The translations under genes were made by a program, and so were the position numbers. From assembly GCA_007449985.2 (NCBI GenBank), contig VIIQ02000004.1, positions 930,001 to 994,000 of the forward strand: DNA of 64,000 nucleotides. Direction: 5' to 3'. How positions within the stretch are numbered: position 1 is the first letter of the stretch; each line of letters opens with the position of its first letter. Of this stretch, positions 11,801 to 25,200 are shown piece by piece. The stretch is from Desmodesmus armatus. Taxonomy: Eukaryota; Chlorophyta; Chlorophyceae; Sphaeropleales; Scenedesmaceae. The notes under the pieces were generated by a model, which had not been told where the DNA came from, did no database searches, and saw only the letters and a list, made by a program, of their open reading frames with translations.

Positions 11801-14800
11801 GAGGTCTGGCACAACAATGCTCAGTCTGAGGTCTGGAAACTGATACGTCCAGCACTTCAACCTGAATCACACTTGAAACACTATTGCTATTACTACTACT
11901 ACTGAACTGGTGCAGGGCCATGCCTGACTGCCCATTATTTACCCCCCCCCCCACACACACACACATGTGACATGTTGCATGTACATGTCACATGTACATG
12001 CTGGTTGCAACTCATGTGTCAACACACCTGGGAACTATCCTTTGACAACACGTACCTTGTATGTTTGTATAAGGTGGTAGAGTGCAGCCCCGTCAAGAGC
12101 GGGACCTGGCAGCACCAGCCGGCAGCCAACCATGGGGGCGCCAAAGTTGAGACCCCAGCTGTTGGCATGGAACATCGGCACAATCATCAGCACAGTGTTG
12201 CCAGAGCCCAGGCACAGCGCGTCCTGCAGATCGCAGTACCGCCGGCACAGCACTTGTAGCTGATGTATCTCGAGACAGGTGGTGTGCCAGCTCTTGCTAA
12301 TTGGCTACTGTGCACATGCAGTTGGTGTGACCGGCAGCTACTAGCATGTGACAGCATCGATTGAGGGTGGTTGCATACGCCTTTTGAGGGTAGGTTCATA
12401 GGCCACAGCTGTCCCTTTCTGTGCTGAGGCATGACTCAAGCCCTGAAGGGTTCAGCAGCTCAACCGACTCACCGGCTGTGCACCAAGGTACTGCCTACAC
12501 AGCACAGCATAGCACAGCACAGCACACCACACAGCCATAGCAGCTGGGCGTCTCAGCTGAAATGGTCAGCCACACCACCAACTCACCGGCTGTGAGACGA
12601 TGAGTGCATGCAGGAAGTTGCTGCGGTGGGTGTAGCGCACACCCTTGGGGTTGCCTGTAGTGCCGCTGGTGTAGCAGAGCCCACAGGGGCTGCACTCATC
12701 AACAGTAGGCCAAGCAAAGGAGGCTACTTGGGGCAGAGCTGCATCCAAAAGCTCTTCGTAGCACATCAGCTTGGGGGGCAGGTCTGGCGACGGCTGCGGC
12801 ATGTGCTGCCTGGTGTGACAGCATGGTGGCAGCAGCAGGCAGAAGACACAACAGCAGCACCAGCATTGGCACGTGGCAGCAGTACCGGGTTAGACCATAA
12901 ACTTATCAGCAGTATTGGGCTCAACCCTAAACCCTGTACGTTGAACCCTCCACCCGTGAGAACGAGAGTGACACCTGCAGCAGCCCATTGTCGGCATCAG
13001 CACATCAGCACAAGCAGTTTAGGGTTCAAGCACAACCACTGGTTGTGGCGGCCACACCCTTGTTGATGCTGTGCCGTGGTGACACCGCAAGGAGAAATTC
13101 ATGAAATTTGCGCCCCTGCCAGTAGCCAGGTCAACTACACCCATCACCACCATCTGCACCTGATGGCAAGCCACCACATCTATCTACAGATACACTGGAA
13201 GTTGTCCTGTTGAGTGCACGCAGTTGACAGCCCTCGACCAAACCACACCTGCCTGACTCCACCACACCAGTTGATGCTCCCACACCCCCAATAACAGACC
13301 CATCCCCCACCCCCCCACCTGTCCGCCAGCACCACCAGCGCTCCCAGCCCCGCACCCCAACCCAGTGCCTCCACCATCACCTTCCACTACCCCACTCCCC
13401 CCACGCACACACATTCCACCCCACCGCAATCTGTAAGCGCAATTCCTCATGGCCCACCTGTTGACCGCATCCCACCCCAATCCTTGAGCCCAACCCTTTG
13501 TGCCGCACCTGTCAGTCAGCACCACCAGCGTTCCAGCCCTGGCAGCCCCCCCACCCCCCCTACCACACCTCACCACAGTTCACTACACCCCACCACACCC
13601 CACATACGCCCTTTCCTCCTGACCCACCTGTCCGTCAGCACCACCAGTGCCTCCAGCCCTGGCAGCTGCTTCCATATGCGCCCCATGATAGGCAGGAATG
13701 TCAGGTCCACAAAGATGACCTTGTCCTGGCCGTGGTTGGCAATGTAAGCAATGTCTGCATCACTCAAGCGCGGGTTCAGCGTGTGGCACACTGCACCGAT
13801 GCCCATGATGCCATACCTGCAACAAAGCATGGAGCACACGGCAGCAGGCCGCAGCGATGTGTGAAGAGCATGTGCGGGAGGGCCTTGCAAAGTTGCCATG
13901 CTGGCGTCTAGGCGCTGCGGATCTGAGGCTGGCCCGCTGGGCGATACTGAGGCCCCTCCGCCTCGGACTGACCAACCGTAGCAGGTTCAAGTTGTACTGC
14001 AGTGCAGTGCTGCTGTGCGCGAGTATCAGCCGGGACGCCGGCCAGCACTAGGCCACTGCTCTGGGCTCTGTCATGTCGCAATGCAAGAAGCGGCATGGTG
14101 TGCTGTGCTGTGCCGTGCTGTCCGCAGTGTCATGCTGCGCACCATGACTCCAGGTGTCTGGTGGTGTTCCAGGCCAGAGTGCCGACCACGTCCCCCTTCC
14201 TGCAGTAACGCCCCCGTTGATGGGGACCACACAGGGTTCAGCAGCCAACATAAAAGGTGCACTCAAGCCGCTTGTCACAAAGGACACCTCGACTGCACCA
14301 CATGTAACATTTGCCAACCCCAGCTTCTGCCCCTGGCGCCGCAGTCACTGCAGCGACAACATAGAAGCTCAAGCTGTGCCGTTTTACCCCGTACTGCTAG
14401 CAGGTACCCCAAGAAAGGCAGACATGGCCGCATCTGACCTATGCTTGCGGCTGCTGCTGCAAGTGTGACTACTGTATCAGCCTGAACTGTTGAGAGTGAA
14501 ATGCACCGCACACCAGCAAGCACCATTGACACTCGGCGCACCTGATCCCCAGTGCCTGAAGTGCCACTGCACACAGCTTTGCCCTCTGAGCCAGGTCAGC
14601 ATATGTGCTGACCACTATGGGGCCCTCTACTGTCTTGCAGACAACCTCCTGCTGCGGGTGCCACCTGGCTGCATACTCTAACACCTGCAGATAATTTGAT
14701 AATACAGCGCAGTGCTCCAAAAAGTGTGAGACATGCTCAACGTTGATGCCTGCTGAGTAAGAGAGTTTTGAAGAGCATCCAAGTAGGGCTGAGCGTTACG

Positions 14801-14925
14801 TCTACAAACACACCCAGGGGAGCATCGGACATTACTTGGGTTCAATGTACCCCAGCCAGCCTGGATTGTGTGCAAATGCTTACCGAGCTGACTGTCAACG
14901 GCCAGTGCTGCATGTCACCCTCCAT
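5857..14925 (-). CDS. Peroxisomal acyl-CoA synthetase (AMP-forming, DmdB/fatty-acyl-CoA ligase type), 14 exons, 564 aa
   Basis: Predicted to activate a fatty or other carboxylic acid to its acyl-CoA with ATP, in peroxisomes. Exons on the minus strand: 14884-14925, 14542-14684, 14143-14199, 13628-13816, 12587-12809, 12056-12223, 10435-10580, 9970-10093, 9374-9472, 8879-8957, 8215-8342, 6918-7002, 6386-6483, 5857-5970. The lengths sum to 1,695 nt and every junction keeps frame. The start is ATG in [14 protein letters not shown]. Family motifs in order: [18 protein letters not shown], the nucleotide-binding [59 protein letters not shown], and TATGKVSK with the catalytic lysine. The order and wording match the bacterial DmdB/medium- and long-chain acyl-CoA ligase clade. 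The protein ends RSKL: the terminal SKL is a canonical PTS1 signal, implying a role in peroxisomal beta-oxidation. The exact substrate is unknown. Several introns contain repeat arrays copied from exon edges. Confidence 0.92.
6988..7990. repeat. Intronic tandem array that repeats the acceptor site and first bases of the acyl-CoA synthetase exon at 6918-7002
   Basis: Six copies of the junction (minus strand: ccttgcgcag followed by GTCCTGGA) have their exon/intron border near 7003, 7194, 7356, 7545, 7704 and 7898. Spacings alternate: about 191, 162, 189, 159 and 194 bp. The array is therefore a roughly 350-bp dimer repeated about 2.5 times. Units share gggcccaaacg(c/t)tggcacacc and caacagacaa blocks, and two contain long G runs. 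Only the copy at 7003 leads into open coding sequence. Confidence 0.9.
9085..9175. repeat. Three tandem ~30-bp repeats in an acyl-CoA synthetase intron
   Basis: The block tttgtcagggtcactttggg and two derivatives (tttatcagggtcactctgag, tttgtcaggggtcactctag) follow one another at about 30-bp spacing, each ending in gtgatg(t/c)t. They lie in the intron between exons 8879-8957 and 9374-9472. Confidence 0.75.
10581..12055 (-). other. Largest intron of the acyl-CoA synthetase gene
   Basis: 1,475 nt between the exons encoding MFHANSW and VIGGAAPP. It contains a perfect 27-bp tandem duplication at 11783-11809 and 11810-11836 (core acaacaatgctcagtctgag), a tract of C then CA near 11941-11965, and gtacatgtcacatgtacatg near 11980-12000. 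The centre (about 11000-11760) may be an inserted element, but I found no terminal repeats and no coding sequence. Confidence 0.5.
13314..13665. repeat. Duplicated 3' end and donor site of the acyl-CoA synthetase exon at 13628-13816
   Basis: The end of the true exon (minus strand: [10 protein letters not shown], then GTGGG) recurs twice in the downstream intron, near 13508-13547 (read as LVVLTDR) and 13314-13356 (read as ALVVLADR). Each is followed by a GTG(G/C) donor-like sequence and a C/G-rich spacer. Spacings are about 120 and 190 bp. A shorter echo of another donor (actcaccggctgtg) is found at about 12470 and 12582, the latter at the true end of exon 12587-12809. Confidence 0.8.
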
Positions 14926-16247
14926 TATGAGTGTGATGGCGTCTGAAGGAGCTCTCCTGTTGCTTGTGTGCAGTTTCACTGCCCAGTCAATTTCCCTGCT
15001 ACTGCTGTGGTATTCCTGAGTCAGAAGCGGCGAAACCACATGTACGTTAGCTTAAAAATTACCTGCGTTGGTACGATCACGAAACGTGCCTCAGAAAAGG
15101 GTCCTTTGACAGGACTACGGTGCACTCAGAAGAGTGACCCAATGTGTGACTGGTTGCGTAATCTAGTATAAGTGGAGATTAGGGAGGGGTTGAGTAGGGC
15201 GCATCATCGTTCCTCTGGGTGATGTGCTAAAGCAGCAGTTACTTGGGTTTGTTCATCTACACTGTCCCTCCAAACTGCTGTGGAAACTGTTTGTCGCTAC
15301 TTGCGCGATAGGCTTTGAGAAGCTGTCTTCATCATGTTGATTTGGTACTGTGATTTCTAAAAAAACATACAAGGGGCCTGCAGGTTGGCAGACAGACACA
15401 TTCACACATCCCCACACTTGTTTCAGGTCCTGAAATTCCTGAAATTCAGGAACAGCAGTGCTGAGCACTGTTCCTAAAATTTTCGTGATCAGGCTCTACA
15501 GGTGCGCCTGTATATACAGCAGGTGCAACAACACAACAAAAGGCCTCCGAGTAGCCCATAAGCGTGCCATGGATCAACAGTCCTGCCGCGCAAGGGTTGG
15601 CTTGCATGCAGCCAGCTGAACCAGCTGTCACCTGTCACCTGTAAGCCCAGCTTCAGAGAGACTGCTCAACGTTGCACTGGTGTTGTCAAGAGCATGGTGT
15701 CAGAGTTGATCGAAAGTAGACGTGCTGAAACTTGGTGACACTTGGGGCCAGCCTGGCAGTGTGTCTGGGGACAACCAGTGTGTGGCGGACCAAAGGGGCC
15801 CAGCAACAACTTGATGCTTGTATCGTTGATCCCACCAGTCTGGTTGATTGCAGTAGCTGCAGTGTAGTCATGCTGGTGCAGAGCAGCTGGTAGCAGGTGC
15901 TAGTGGTTGGTGTTGTGCCCTTGCAGGGCTTATCGATGCTTGCAGGGTTGAGCTGACAATCGACACCACGTTGCGCGTGATGTGCGCACTCACAAAGTTT
16001 CAGATCACCACTCTAGCAGTACTGGGCTTAAGCGGGAAACAGTCACCAGGTTATGCGACCAGGTTATGCTTCAAGTTTTTCCGCTGCACTTTCAGACCTA
16101 TGGCTGTCCCTGGGGTCAAATCCGGAATATGGTACCTTGCAAGCAGAAGTTCACCGTGCACGATAACATAAAGAGGGCGCACACGAGCCTGGCGCTTGAT
16201 CTCAGAACATACGATAACTTCTTTTAACTTTGGCATGTCATCAAAGA
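14926..16247. promoter_or_regulatory. 1.3-kb divergent intergenic region
   Basis: It separates the start codons of the minus-strand acyl-CoA synthetase (14925) and the plus-strand metalloprotease copy 1 (16248), so it must hold both promoters. I found no convincing TATA box for either gene and no coding exon. A cctgaaattcctgaaattcagg repeat/palindrome is near 15430. Confidence 0.5.
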
Positions 16248-19200
16248 ATGATTCCTGAACGACTCCGCGTGGCAGCATGGGCTGCACATCTTCTAGTTCT
16301 GCTGCTGTTGCCTGCCGTGGAATCCGCTCGCCCATTGGCTGAACAGCTTCCCGTTGATGTCACGGGTGCAATAGACTATGCGAAGCTGGAGCGGGTGCGC
16401 ACCAACTCCCGATACAGCGGCACCTTAACAGAACTGGCTGAGCAATTGGTCGTGGAAGCGGATCTGGTGAGCTCGTTGGTTAAAATAGCTTCAATAGTAC
16501 TCCAGCCCTGCATGGTACAGTCTTGCTCGTGAACAAATCAGTGCAACAGTAAGCAGATGGGAGGTTATCCCCAACTGGGGAACACCGCAGCCTGCCTTAC
16601 TATGTTGAACAGAGGCAATGCCGACACAGGACAGACCGTGCGTTGCGGACTGCAGTGCCACACCAGCATATCAGTGATGTCAACACGCGCAGCAGTGACA
16701 ACAGCAAGCAACAGCAGCAGATGGGGGGGGGGAGGTATAGGGGGCAGGAGTGATGCTGTACTTGTGGAGGGTTTGTCGCCATTCAGTTCTGAGTTTGTCT
16801 TGGAGGTCATATATATAGTTTATATATATAACTCCCTTGCTTCTTCTCAACCAAACTACGTGGATACATCTGCTGCAGCAGATGCCCCACAGCGCCCCAC
16901 ACTTACCCCCTTACCAGCGTGCCCGACTCTCCCGCACAACAGTAGCACCAACAAAACTGCCAGTACCTGTAGGCTCCTGTACTTCGTACTCTTGTGAAGT
17001 ACAGCATCATTTGTCAGTACTGCAGGGCAAGAGTGCACGATACCCCTCTTGCTGCTGCTGCTCCTCACTTTTGCTGGCCCCTCCCTCCTGAATGCATCCA
17101 GCACATTCAAAGCACCACCGAGCGCCTCTACTACAAGTGTTCAGGCTTGGTCATCCAGCCTGGGTCAGCACTGGCCGCGACCCTTGCCGCCGAATCAGCT
17201 GCATATGACGCTGCTTTGCTAGCAGGGCAGTCCCCACTCACTGACCTATCAGCAGCAGGGGTGATAGACCCAGCAGCAGCAGCAGCAGCTGGGGTTACAG
17301 ACCCAGTATCAGCAGCAGGATACCTCAACAGCACCCTAAGTGGTGCTGAGGTACTGCCTGGCCAAGCAGATGCTGCTGCTGCTGCTGATGGGTATGGACG
17401 GCGCCTCCTGCACAACCACCACCACCACCATCACCATGATCATCACCATCACTACAGACACTTGGCAGCACTGCTGAACACCGAGGAGTTGCCAACGCCC
17501 TGGAAGGTGAGCACTGCACCACTCCACACACCCCTCAGGCCACCTGTTGTCAACACATTGCTGTACAGCAGGCAACGCCCCCACCCGCCGGGTACAACTG
17601 TGGGGGAGACTATCAGCAGTGTTCTGAAATGGTGCGTGGCCACCAGCCAGTATGGAATTTTCATGTGGACCTTTGTCACTCATGGCAAGACATTGTGCAG
17701 CTGTCAAGTGGAGCTGTGTGCAAATGATGGGTTGCCTTGAAGCATCATGTGCGCCTGTTATTTCAACTGCCAGTTGAGTCGTCTGCCATGCAATCATGCC
17801 CGCACGCATTGCCCCACCAGGCGTAATTGTTGCCACTGCTGCTGCTGCTGCCGTGCTGGGCTCACCCCTGATTGCACCGCCATCCCACCCCTCAGCCCAA
17901 CATGCCCGACCCAGACCTGGGAGTGCTTACCGAGACCGCTGCCTTCACCCTCCACTCACGCCCTAGCTCCACAAAGATGATATACCTGGACTTCAACGGT
18001 AAGATACACCACAGTCAGAGTTGCATTCACGAGCTTGGCCCGGCAGAGCCAAGCGGCCCCAAAAGGATGCCACGCTTTTGTTTCATGTGCACTGATGCAG
18101 CTGAACCATGCTGCCATACAAGAAGGCTTTGTTACCAGCTGCTGCGCCTCTGCAACCCCTTGTTTTGCAAGAATACCGAGATTAACTCCAACTGGAGTAC
18201 CCCTCGGTAGAAGGTTGAGAAGGGCGCAACCCCCAGCGGCTGACCACACACTACTCAGCCCACTCAGTTACCCCGGGTTGAAAACTGCAGAGGGCCGGAG
18301 GCTCAGCAGCTTCAGCGCTGCAGCGCTGTACAACAATTAGTCAGACTGACAGGCATGGTGTCTTGATACTGACGAGCCACGTGTTATCATCTGTGTTGCC
18401 TGCCAACCACCCTGGCTGCATGCAGGCCACACAACCACGGGCACCTGGTGGAACCGGGCGGATCAATTCAACATCTCTGCAATCGTAACGCCCCCCTACA
18501 ACCGGCCAGAGGTGACCTGGGTGTGGGGGGCGTCACATGGGCTGCATCGTCATTCAGCGGCCCCGCCACAGCTTGACCATGCCATAGTGCTGATGTGTGT
18601 GCCATACTTTTGTGGGAAATTGTGGGGATATTGCGTGTAGCTTTGCCTTGGCGTCGCTTGACTGTCCACCAAGTGTATCTCGGCGGGGGGGGGGGGGGGT
18701 GTAGTTGTGTGCACAAGCCGCTTGTCCACCACCATGGGATGACCGATGCAGTCACTGCATCTGAAATTCAGTCACGTGTCTGCAGACTTGTGCATGCCTG
18801 CCATGTTAGCTAGCTGTTTTTCTGCCCCATTGACCCGGCCAAACAGTACGGCACTGATTTTGACTGTGTGCAGGATAACAACGAGGCCTCCTGGTCCGCT
18901 AGGGAGCTGTTGGACATCTTTGCCATATGGCGAGGTGTCAGTGAGGACTTTGCTGCGTTCAATGTGGATGTTACGACAGAGGAACCGCAGGCTACCGTCC
19001 TGGCAAACAGTGGCATCCGTGTGTGCATTGGAGGAAGTTCCAGCTGTAAGTGGGGAGCAGTACCGTGTTGGGGGCGATGGTGGGGACCAACTTTGGGGGG
19101 GGGGGGGTGCATAAGCTAGCCAATCAGCGATGACAAAGAAGGCCTGAGACAGGGGAAGATTGAGGCAACACCCCTCAAAAATGGATAGGAGCCTGCAATC

Positions 19201-22200
19201 ATTTGTTCATTCAATGAACAATGATTGTGGCGGTGCATGAATCAAACAGACAGTGCTGGTACCGGTAGCGCTGCTGCAGAGCAGACGGCATGTCATCCAA
19301 ATCGTATGTTGATGTCCAGTAGGCCGGTGATCCTGGTCAATAGTATGGAATCCAACCACGGTGATTGTTTCTGGCTCTGCAGGGGTGCCTGGGGGTTCCG
19401 GTGGTATTGCCTACCTGAACAGTTTTGCAAACGGGCGGACTGAGCCCGCCTTTGCGTTTCCTGAGCAACTGGGCAATTTCAATGTCAAGTGAGTCCACCC
19501 AAGTGCATGCACACCACCGTACATGTATGTATGTATGTATGTATGTATGTATGTATGTATGTATGTATGTATGTATGTATGTATGTGCATGTATGTGTGA
19601 GCATTAGGCATCATCTATTTCTTAAACCTTGCCAAGACACTTGCAATCACCAGTGCGCTATTCACAGAAGCATGCATCCACCGTCGGGCACTTCAAAGCA
19701 CACTTCCCACAAACAAAGAGGTTTGTCGCCAATGTTTGTCGCCCCCGGTCCCACGGTGGGAAGGTCAGAGGCATTGTTCGTACTACGGCCCGGCATTATT
19801 GTGGCGTTGTGCGACCTGTTCCATCACATTGGCAAGGCCAAACTTTGGCCAATGGCATTGGCGCGGCTGTCTGCCTTGTGGCTAGTGGTGGGCCTCTGTG
19901 AGGTTAGGTAGGTGTCCTCAGTGCCTTGACTGCCTTGTGTCATGCCTATTCAGGGCCATCCGGATGGCAACTTCACATGAGATTGGCCACACGGTAAGGG
20001 ACTCCGAGTCTCAAGCCTATGTCGAACCTAATGCGCACCCCTGTCACAGTGCATCCGTAGCCCCATCACCGCCGCTGTTGCACCGTGAGGGACAGCTGGC
20101 ACACAATGTTGCTGCATGATCATGCATTTTCTGGCACGATGACCATCATGCGCACAGCTGAATGCCAAGCGCTGTCAGAGCAGAGCAATTTGCATCACTC
20201 ACAGTGCATGCTGGCGGCTGTCTGTTTATCACTCCGCATCAAGCGTCGTGCATGCGGTGGTGCCTGTCTGTGTGTCAAACCTCATCACTGACTGTGCATG
20301 CTGGCGCCTGTCATGCTGTGTGCAGCTGGGGCTCCGACATGACGGCATCAGAGTTGGAACTACTACCTATGAATACTACCAACAGAACACACAGTGGTGA
20401 GTGTGCAACTGCATGCACGACCAGGGCATAAACATACCGCGTTTGTGAAGAGAACTAAGCTTGGGGCATGCATAATTCTGATCTCACTCCATTTGCTGCG
20501 GTTTGTCCATGCTGTGTGGCAATCGTTGTCCAAAGTCTCATCTTGTCAAATGTGCATGCCCTGCACACGCATGGCACAACGTCTGTCACGGTAAGCAGTC
20601 AGTGCCTGGTCTGCTGTATGGTGCAGGGGACCGATCATGGGCGCTCCCTACGGTTCAACGGTCATCCAGTGGAGCAAGTGAGCTTGATTCCCCGCAGGGT
20701 GCATCGTGACAGACCGCAAGCTTGGTATAAGCAGATTGTACCCTGAGCTGCGGCATACATGCAGACCGTTTCTCCTGACACACATGCCCACTGCCTGGCA
20801 AGCAAGTCAGCCCAAGCCTCCATGCTTCAAGAGGTTTAGCCAAGCTACAGCGCCCAGGCCTGCCGAAACAAGAGTGTCGACATGTCTGTGTGTGGTGTGT
20901 CCGTGTGTCGTTCAGGGGTGAGTACACGGGTGCTACCCGGACAGAGGACGATATCCAGGTCAGTACTCTGCTGAAACCTTCGGACATGCTGTCCTGCATA
21001 GCTGAATGCGGCACTCATATTGGCGGCTGGGTGCAGGACCCCAGGTTCTGCGATGTGCACGTGTCGGTTCACAGTCAGCATTTATTGCGTTGTTGAGCAC
21101 TTGCCAAACACACCAGCAGCAACCCTTCCTCACCCTCCTTGGTTGTCCTGCACCAGATAATGGTCGACTACGTGGGCGCTGCTTCAGACGTCCATGGCAA
21201 TGGCCTGGCAGCTGCTACCAGTCTGACAGGAGAAACCAGCGCTGGAATTACTACAGCCCAGGTTGCAGGCACCATCTGGTAGGTGGAATTTGGGGTGGGA
21301 TCACTGCAACTTGGTCGCCCACTGCAAGCAACCACTGTTGTGCGGTCTCGCACGGCACGAGCTGACACACCCTTGTGCATGTTGCTGCCGCGCTGCTGCT
21401 TTCAGGAGTGCCTCTGACACCGACTGGCTGAAGTTTGATGCAGCTCCCGGGGTGCTCACCATTGAGATTTTGTGTGTGCCTGCATGGGGCACCCAGCTCC
21501 GGTCAACCCTGAACATGCAAGCAGACCTCATGAATAGCCAGCAGCAGGTGCTAGCGACACGCTCCGGGATTGGGATCAGCTCATTCACGTACACGGTCCC
21601 CACCACTGGGACATACTACCTCTCAATCAGAGGGGCTGGAGCAACTGCTGCAACCACGAGTCCAGGGTACAGCAGCTACGGCTCCATCGGCCAGTATCAA
21701 GCACTACTCAGCTACCCAGCGGTCGTCAGTAAGTGGTGCCAATGCTGGGATGGGTGGCGCTTCAGAGTCTGTGTGGAAGGAGTGTGGTCAGGGGCTGTAA
21801 CCCTTGGGGTCACAGCAGGCCTACACTGCTGTTGCTGCTGTTCCTGCTGTTGCTGCTGCAAGGATACTGTCTGTGCTGACGTCAGCACTAGATTGAACAC
21901 CAACAGTAGCAGCAGCAGCAGCATGAGCAGTGACAGAACCCAGGCCCCTCCACCACTTCACTGCGCTACTGATGTCCAGCAGGGGCGCACATTGCTTGCA
22001 CCAGCGCTACCTATGTTGAGGTGTGCATAGCCACATTAATTACACACATCGCGACACAATAACATGGCGTGCATGGACACTGTGCACCTGGTGCTCAGGC
22101 TTGACGCTGCTGCTGTGTCATTGTTCCATGCCTTCATGCAGCTGTTGTATGTGCAACAGCACCAGCTGAGAATCCTGCCAATGGAACCTTCAGTTGCTCT

Positions 22201-25200
22201 CCCACCGCGCCTGCCGGCAGTGTGTGTACAGCAGCATGCGCAGCCGGGTTCGGAGGGTCCCCCAACGTCACATGCCTCCAGGACGGAACCTGGAGTGCAA
22301 TCGTGGGCTCGTGTGTGCCCGGTGAGTGTGCGGCAGTCTTTTTTTGCGTATTGCATGTTTCTTTACCTTCATCAATTGCAGGGTGTACCATGCGTGGGTG
22401 AGACAGCCCCTGTCACTGCATTCACCTGCTTGTGTTTCTCTTTTCCATTGCTCAATGTAATACTTCTTGCTGCAGTGTGCACCGGGAGCCCCTCTCTGGG
22501 CAACGGTACCTTCAGCTGCGGCACCAGCAGCCCAGTGGGCAGGGTGTGCAACGGGAACTGCAGTGCCGGCTTCATTGGGTCACCACGTGTGGTGTGCCAG
22601 GGTGACTCAACATGGAGCGCACTGGAGGGAAGCTGCCAGAGAGGTGAGTTGAACAGCGGGCGCTCCCATGCATACATGTGTCCTGATTGCCAATACACAC
22701 ATCCTATGAGCCAGTCCCTGAAGCCATCAAGTGCGTGCTGCAGGACAGCTAGTTGGTCAGCTCATGCACAACTTGACGCAGTCACCTCCTTGCAGCACCT
22801 GCGGCAGCCTGCACGGTGTGTAATCATGATGCTAAACACATCCGCGCTGCTGTTGTATTACTGCTGCGCCCTCCATTGCTGCTGCAGCATGCACCACCCA
22901 GCCCGCTGCAGTAGCCAGCGGGACCTACTTGTGCCCAGCAACCTTGGTGGGAGGCACCTGCACAGCAACATGTGCCGCTAACTTCCTTGGCGTCCCGGCC
23001 CCCACCACCACCTGTGTGCTGACTGGGACAGTTGCTGCCTGGAGCGCCAGCACTGGCACCTGCGCACGCTGTGAGTGGGAGTGGCTGCCATCAAAAGCTG
23101 TCATCAAAAGTTTGGGGGTTGAACCAGCACGCAAGCATCGCTAGCATTGGAAACCACGATGGAATTGATACACGTCTGAGCAAATACTATATCTTGATAG
23201 TATCAAGGAGTTGACGAAGCCCTGCCCACCCGATATCCTATGTCTGGCTGTGAGACCCCTGACATGGTTGGTTTGCACTGCACTGCCGCTCCTGCAGTGT
23301 GTACCGCCACTCCAACAAACCCCGCAAATGGTGTGTACAGCTGTGCGGGCAACAGCACCACAGGCACCGTGTGCACAGCAACATGCAACACATGATGGGT
23401 GGGGAGTCCAAGCACCACATGTGGAGTGCCGACCTTAGGGTCGTGGTCTGCAACAACTGGAACGTGCACACGAGGTAGGACTGCGACACACAAGGCAACT
23501 GAGCCAGCCCATCCCCAGCCTTTCCCTGCCTTACGTAGGTTGATCATTGTTCACCAAACCAGCTGCTGCAGCCATCTTGCAACACTTGCGATCACGATAC
23601 CCGGCTGCCACATATGCTGATCGTCTCCTGTGCCTGCAGTGTGCAACCTGCCGCCAACCAACCCCGCCAACGGATCCTTCAGCTGCTCGCCCATCAGCGC
23701 GCCCAACAGCGTGTGTACTGCAACATGTGATGCCGGCTACGCGGGGACACCCAGAAGGACTTGCTTGTCAACGGGCGCATGGGGAACTTTGAGTGGAGCC
23801 TGCCTCAGAGGTGCGTTCTCCTTTTCAACCCGGGACCAACTTGGTCTTGAGCCAGGCTTGAAGAGTCTTGAAGAGCCTTGGTTAAGCCTTGACAGCGATG
23901 GCTGTTTTTGCCAAGCATTTTGATGCCCCTCGGTGCAGCTGCAGTCTAACACTTTCGTCGCCGACAATGATTTTAGCACTGCTATTACGCACACATGTAT
24001 GCGTTGCTGCTGTTGCGCTGCCTGCTGTTGACCCGACTCTTGCATGCAGTGTGCAGCACAGCACCAGCGAACCCTGCTGGAGGCGCGTTCAGCTGTGCAG
24101 CCAACGCCACTGAGGGGTCAAGCTGTACTGCCACCTGCAGCAGTGGCTTGGTTGGTGCACCCAGCGTGACATGCCAGGCGGACGGGACCTGGACCAGCGC
24201 AACCGGGGCATGCACGCCAGGTAAGCTGTTCATTTATTATCCGATGTATGAGCCCAATGTAAGCGGTTTGGACACGACACCATCTCTTACGATCGCAAGC
24301 CGTGTAACACGCGGGCTGTGTCACGCGCTGAACAACGGCGCAGTCGGGCTACGGCACTCGACGTCTGGTGATGCCGATGTTGGGACATTATATGCGTAAG
24401 AGGTTCGGACACCATCGGTTTGATGATACGTCAGCTGCGTAAAACGCGGGTTGAGTGTCGTGCTGCACAACGGCCCAAGCGGGCTTCCAGCACTCGACAT
24501 CGGTCGACATCGACTTCGCTGTTCGACAAATTTGGCTGTGAGCCGTGCCGGCGTTGCGTTTGACAACTGTGGTCCTGGATTCCTTGGCAGACTAGTCTGA
24601 CTAGTCATTAGCACTAGCACTTCGAATGGCAGTCAGCACTACCACTTTGAATGGAAGTCAGCAGTACTTTGAAAGTGGCTAGCATGTCACGCCTCCATGG
24701 ATGTCCTGCTGCAGAACTGCCATGGATGTCCTGCTGCAGAACTGACATACACGCTCTTGGCACACCGAGGGTGTCCAGTAATCGCTTCACTTTGGGTGCG
24801 CACTGATTGTTCTGCTGCGTTTTGATCCTGCTGCAGTGTGCAACGGCAGCCCCTCTCTGGGCAATGGCACCTTCAGCTGCGGCACCAACAGCCCAGTGGG
24901 CAGGGTGTGCAACGGGACCTGCAATGCCGGCTTCATTGGGTCGCCACGCGTGGTCTGTCAGGATGACTCAACATGGAGCGCACTGGAGGGAAGCTGCCAG
25001 AGAGGTGAGTTGAATAGCGGGCGCTCCCATGCATGCATGTGTCCCGATTGACAACACACACATCCTGTGAGACAGTCCCTGAAGCCATCAAATGTGTGTT
25101 GCAGGACGGCTAGTTGGTCAACTCATGCACAACTTGACGCAGTACCCTGTTTGCAGCACCCTGCTTGCAGCACCTGCGGCAGTGTTATCATGATGGCCAA

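Noticed and set aside
14469..14720. Acyl-CoA synthetase start within a frame beginning [12 protein letters not shown]
   Set aside because: The first codon there is TTG, and an acceptor ctgcag precedes VLEYAARW; the upstream exon 14884-14925 supplies an ATG and the family-like PLTVSS in the right phase.
16557..16997. A 146-codon plus-strand frame in intron 1 of protease copy 1
   Set aside because: It lies wholly within the intron conserved between the two copies, and the corresponding frame is not preserved in copy 2.
19425..19614. Open frames encoding MYVC or HTYI repeats
   Set aside because: Produced by the (GTAT)n microsatellite inside an intron.
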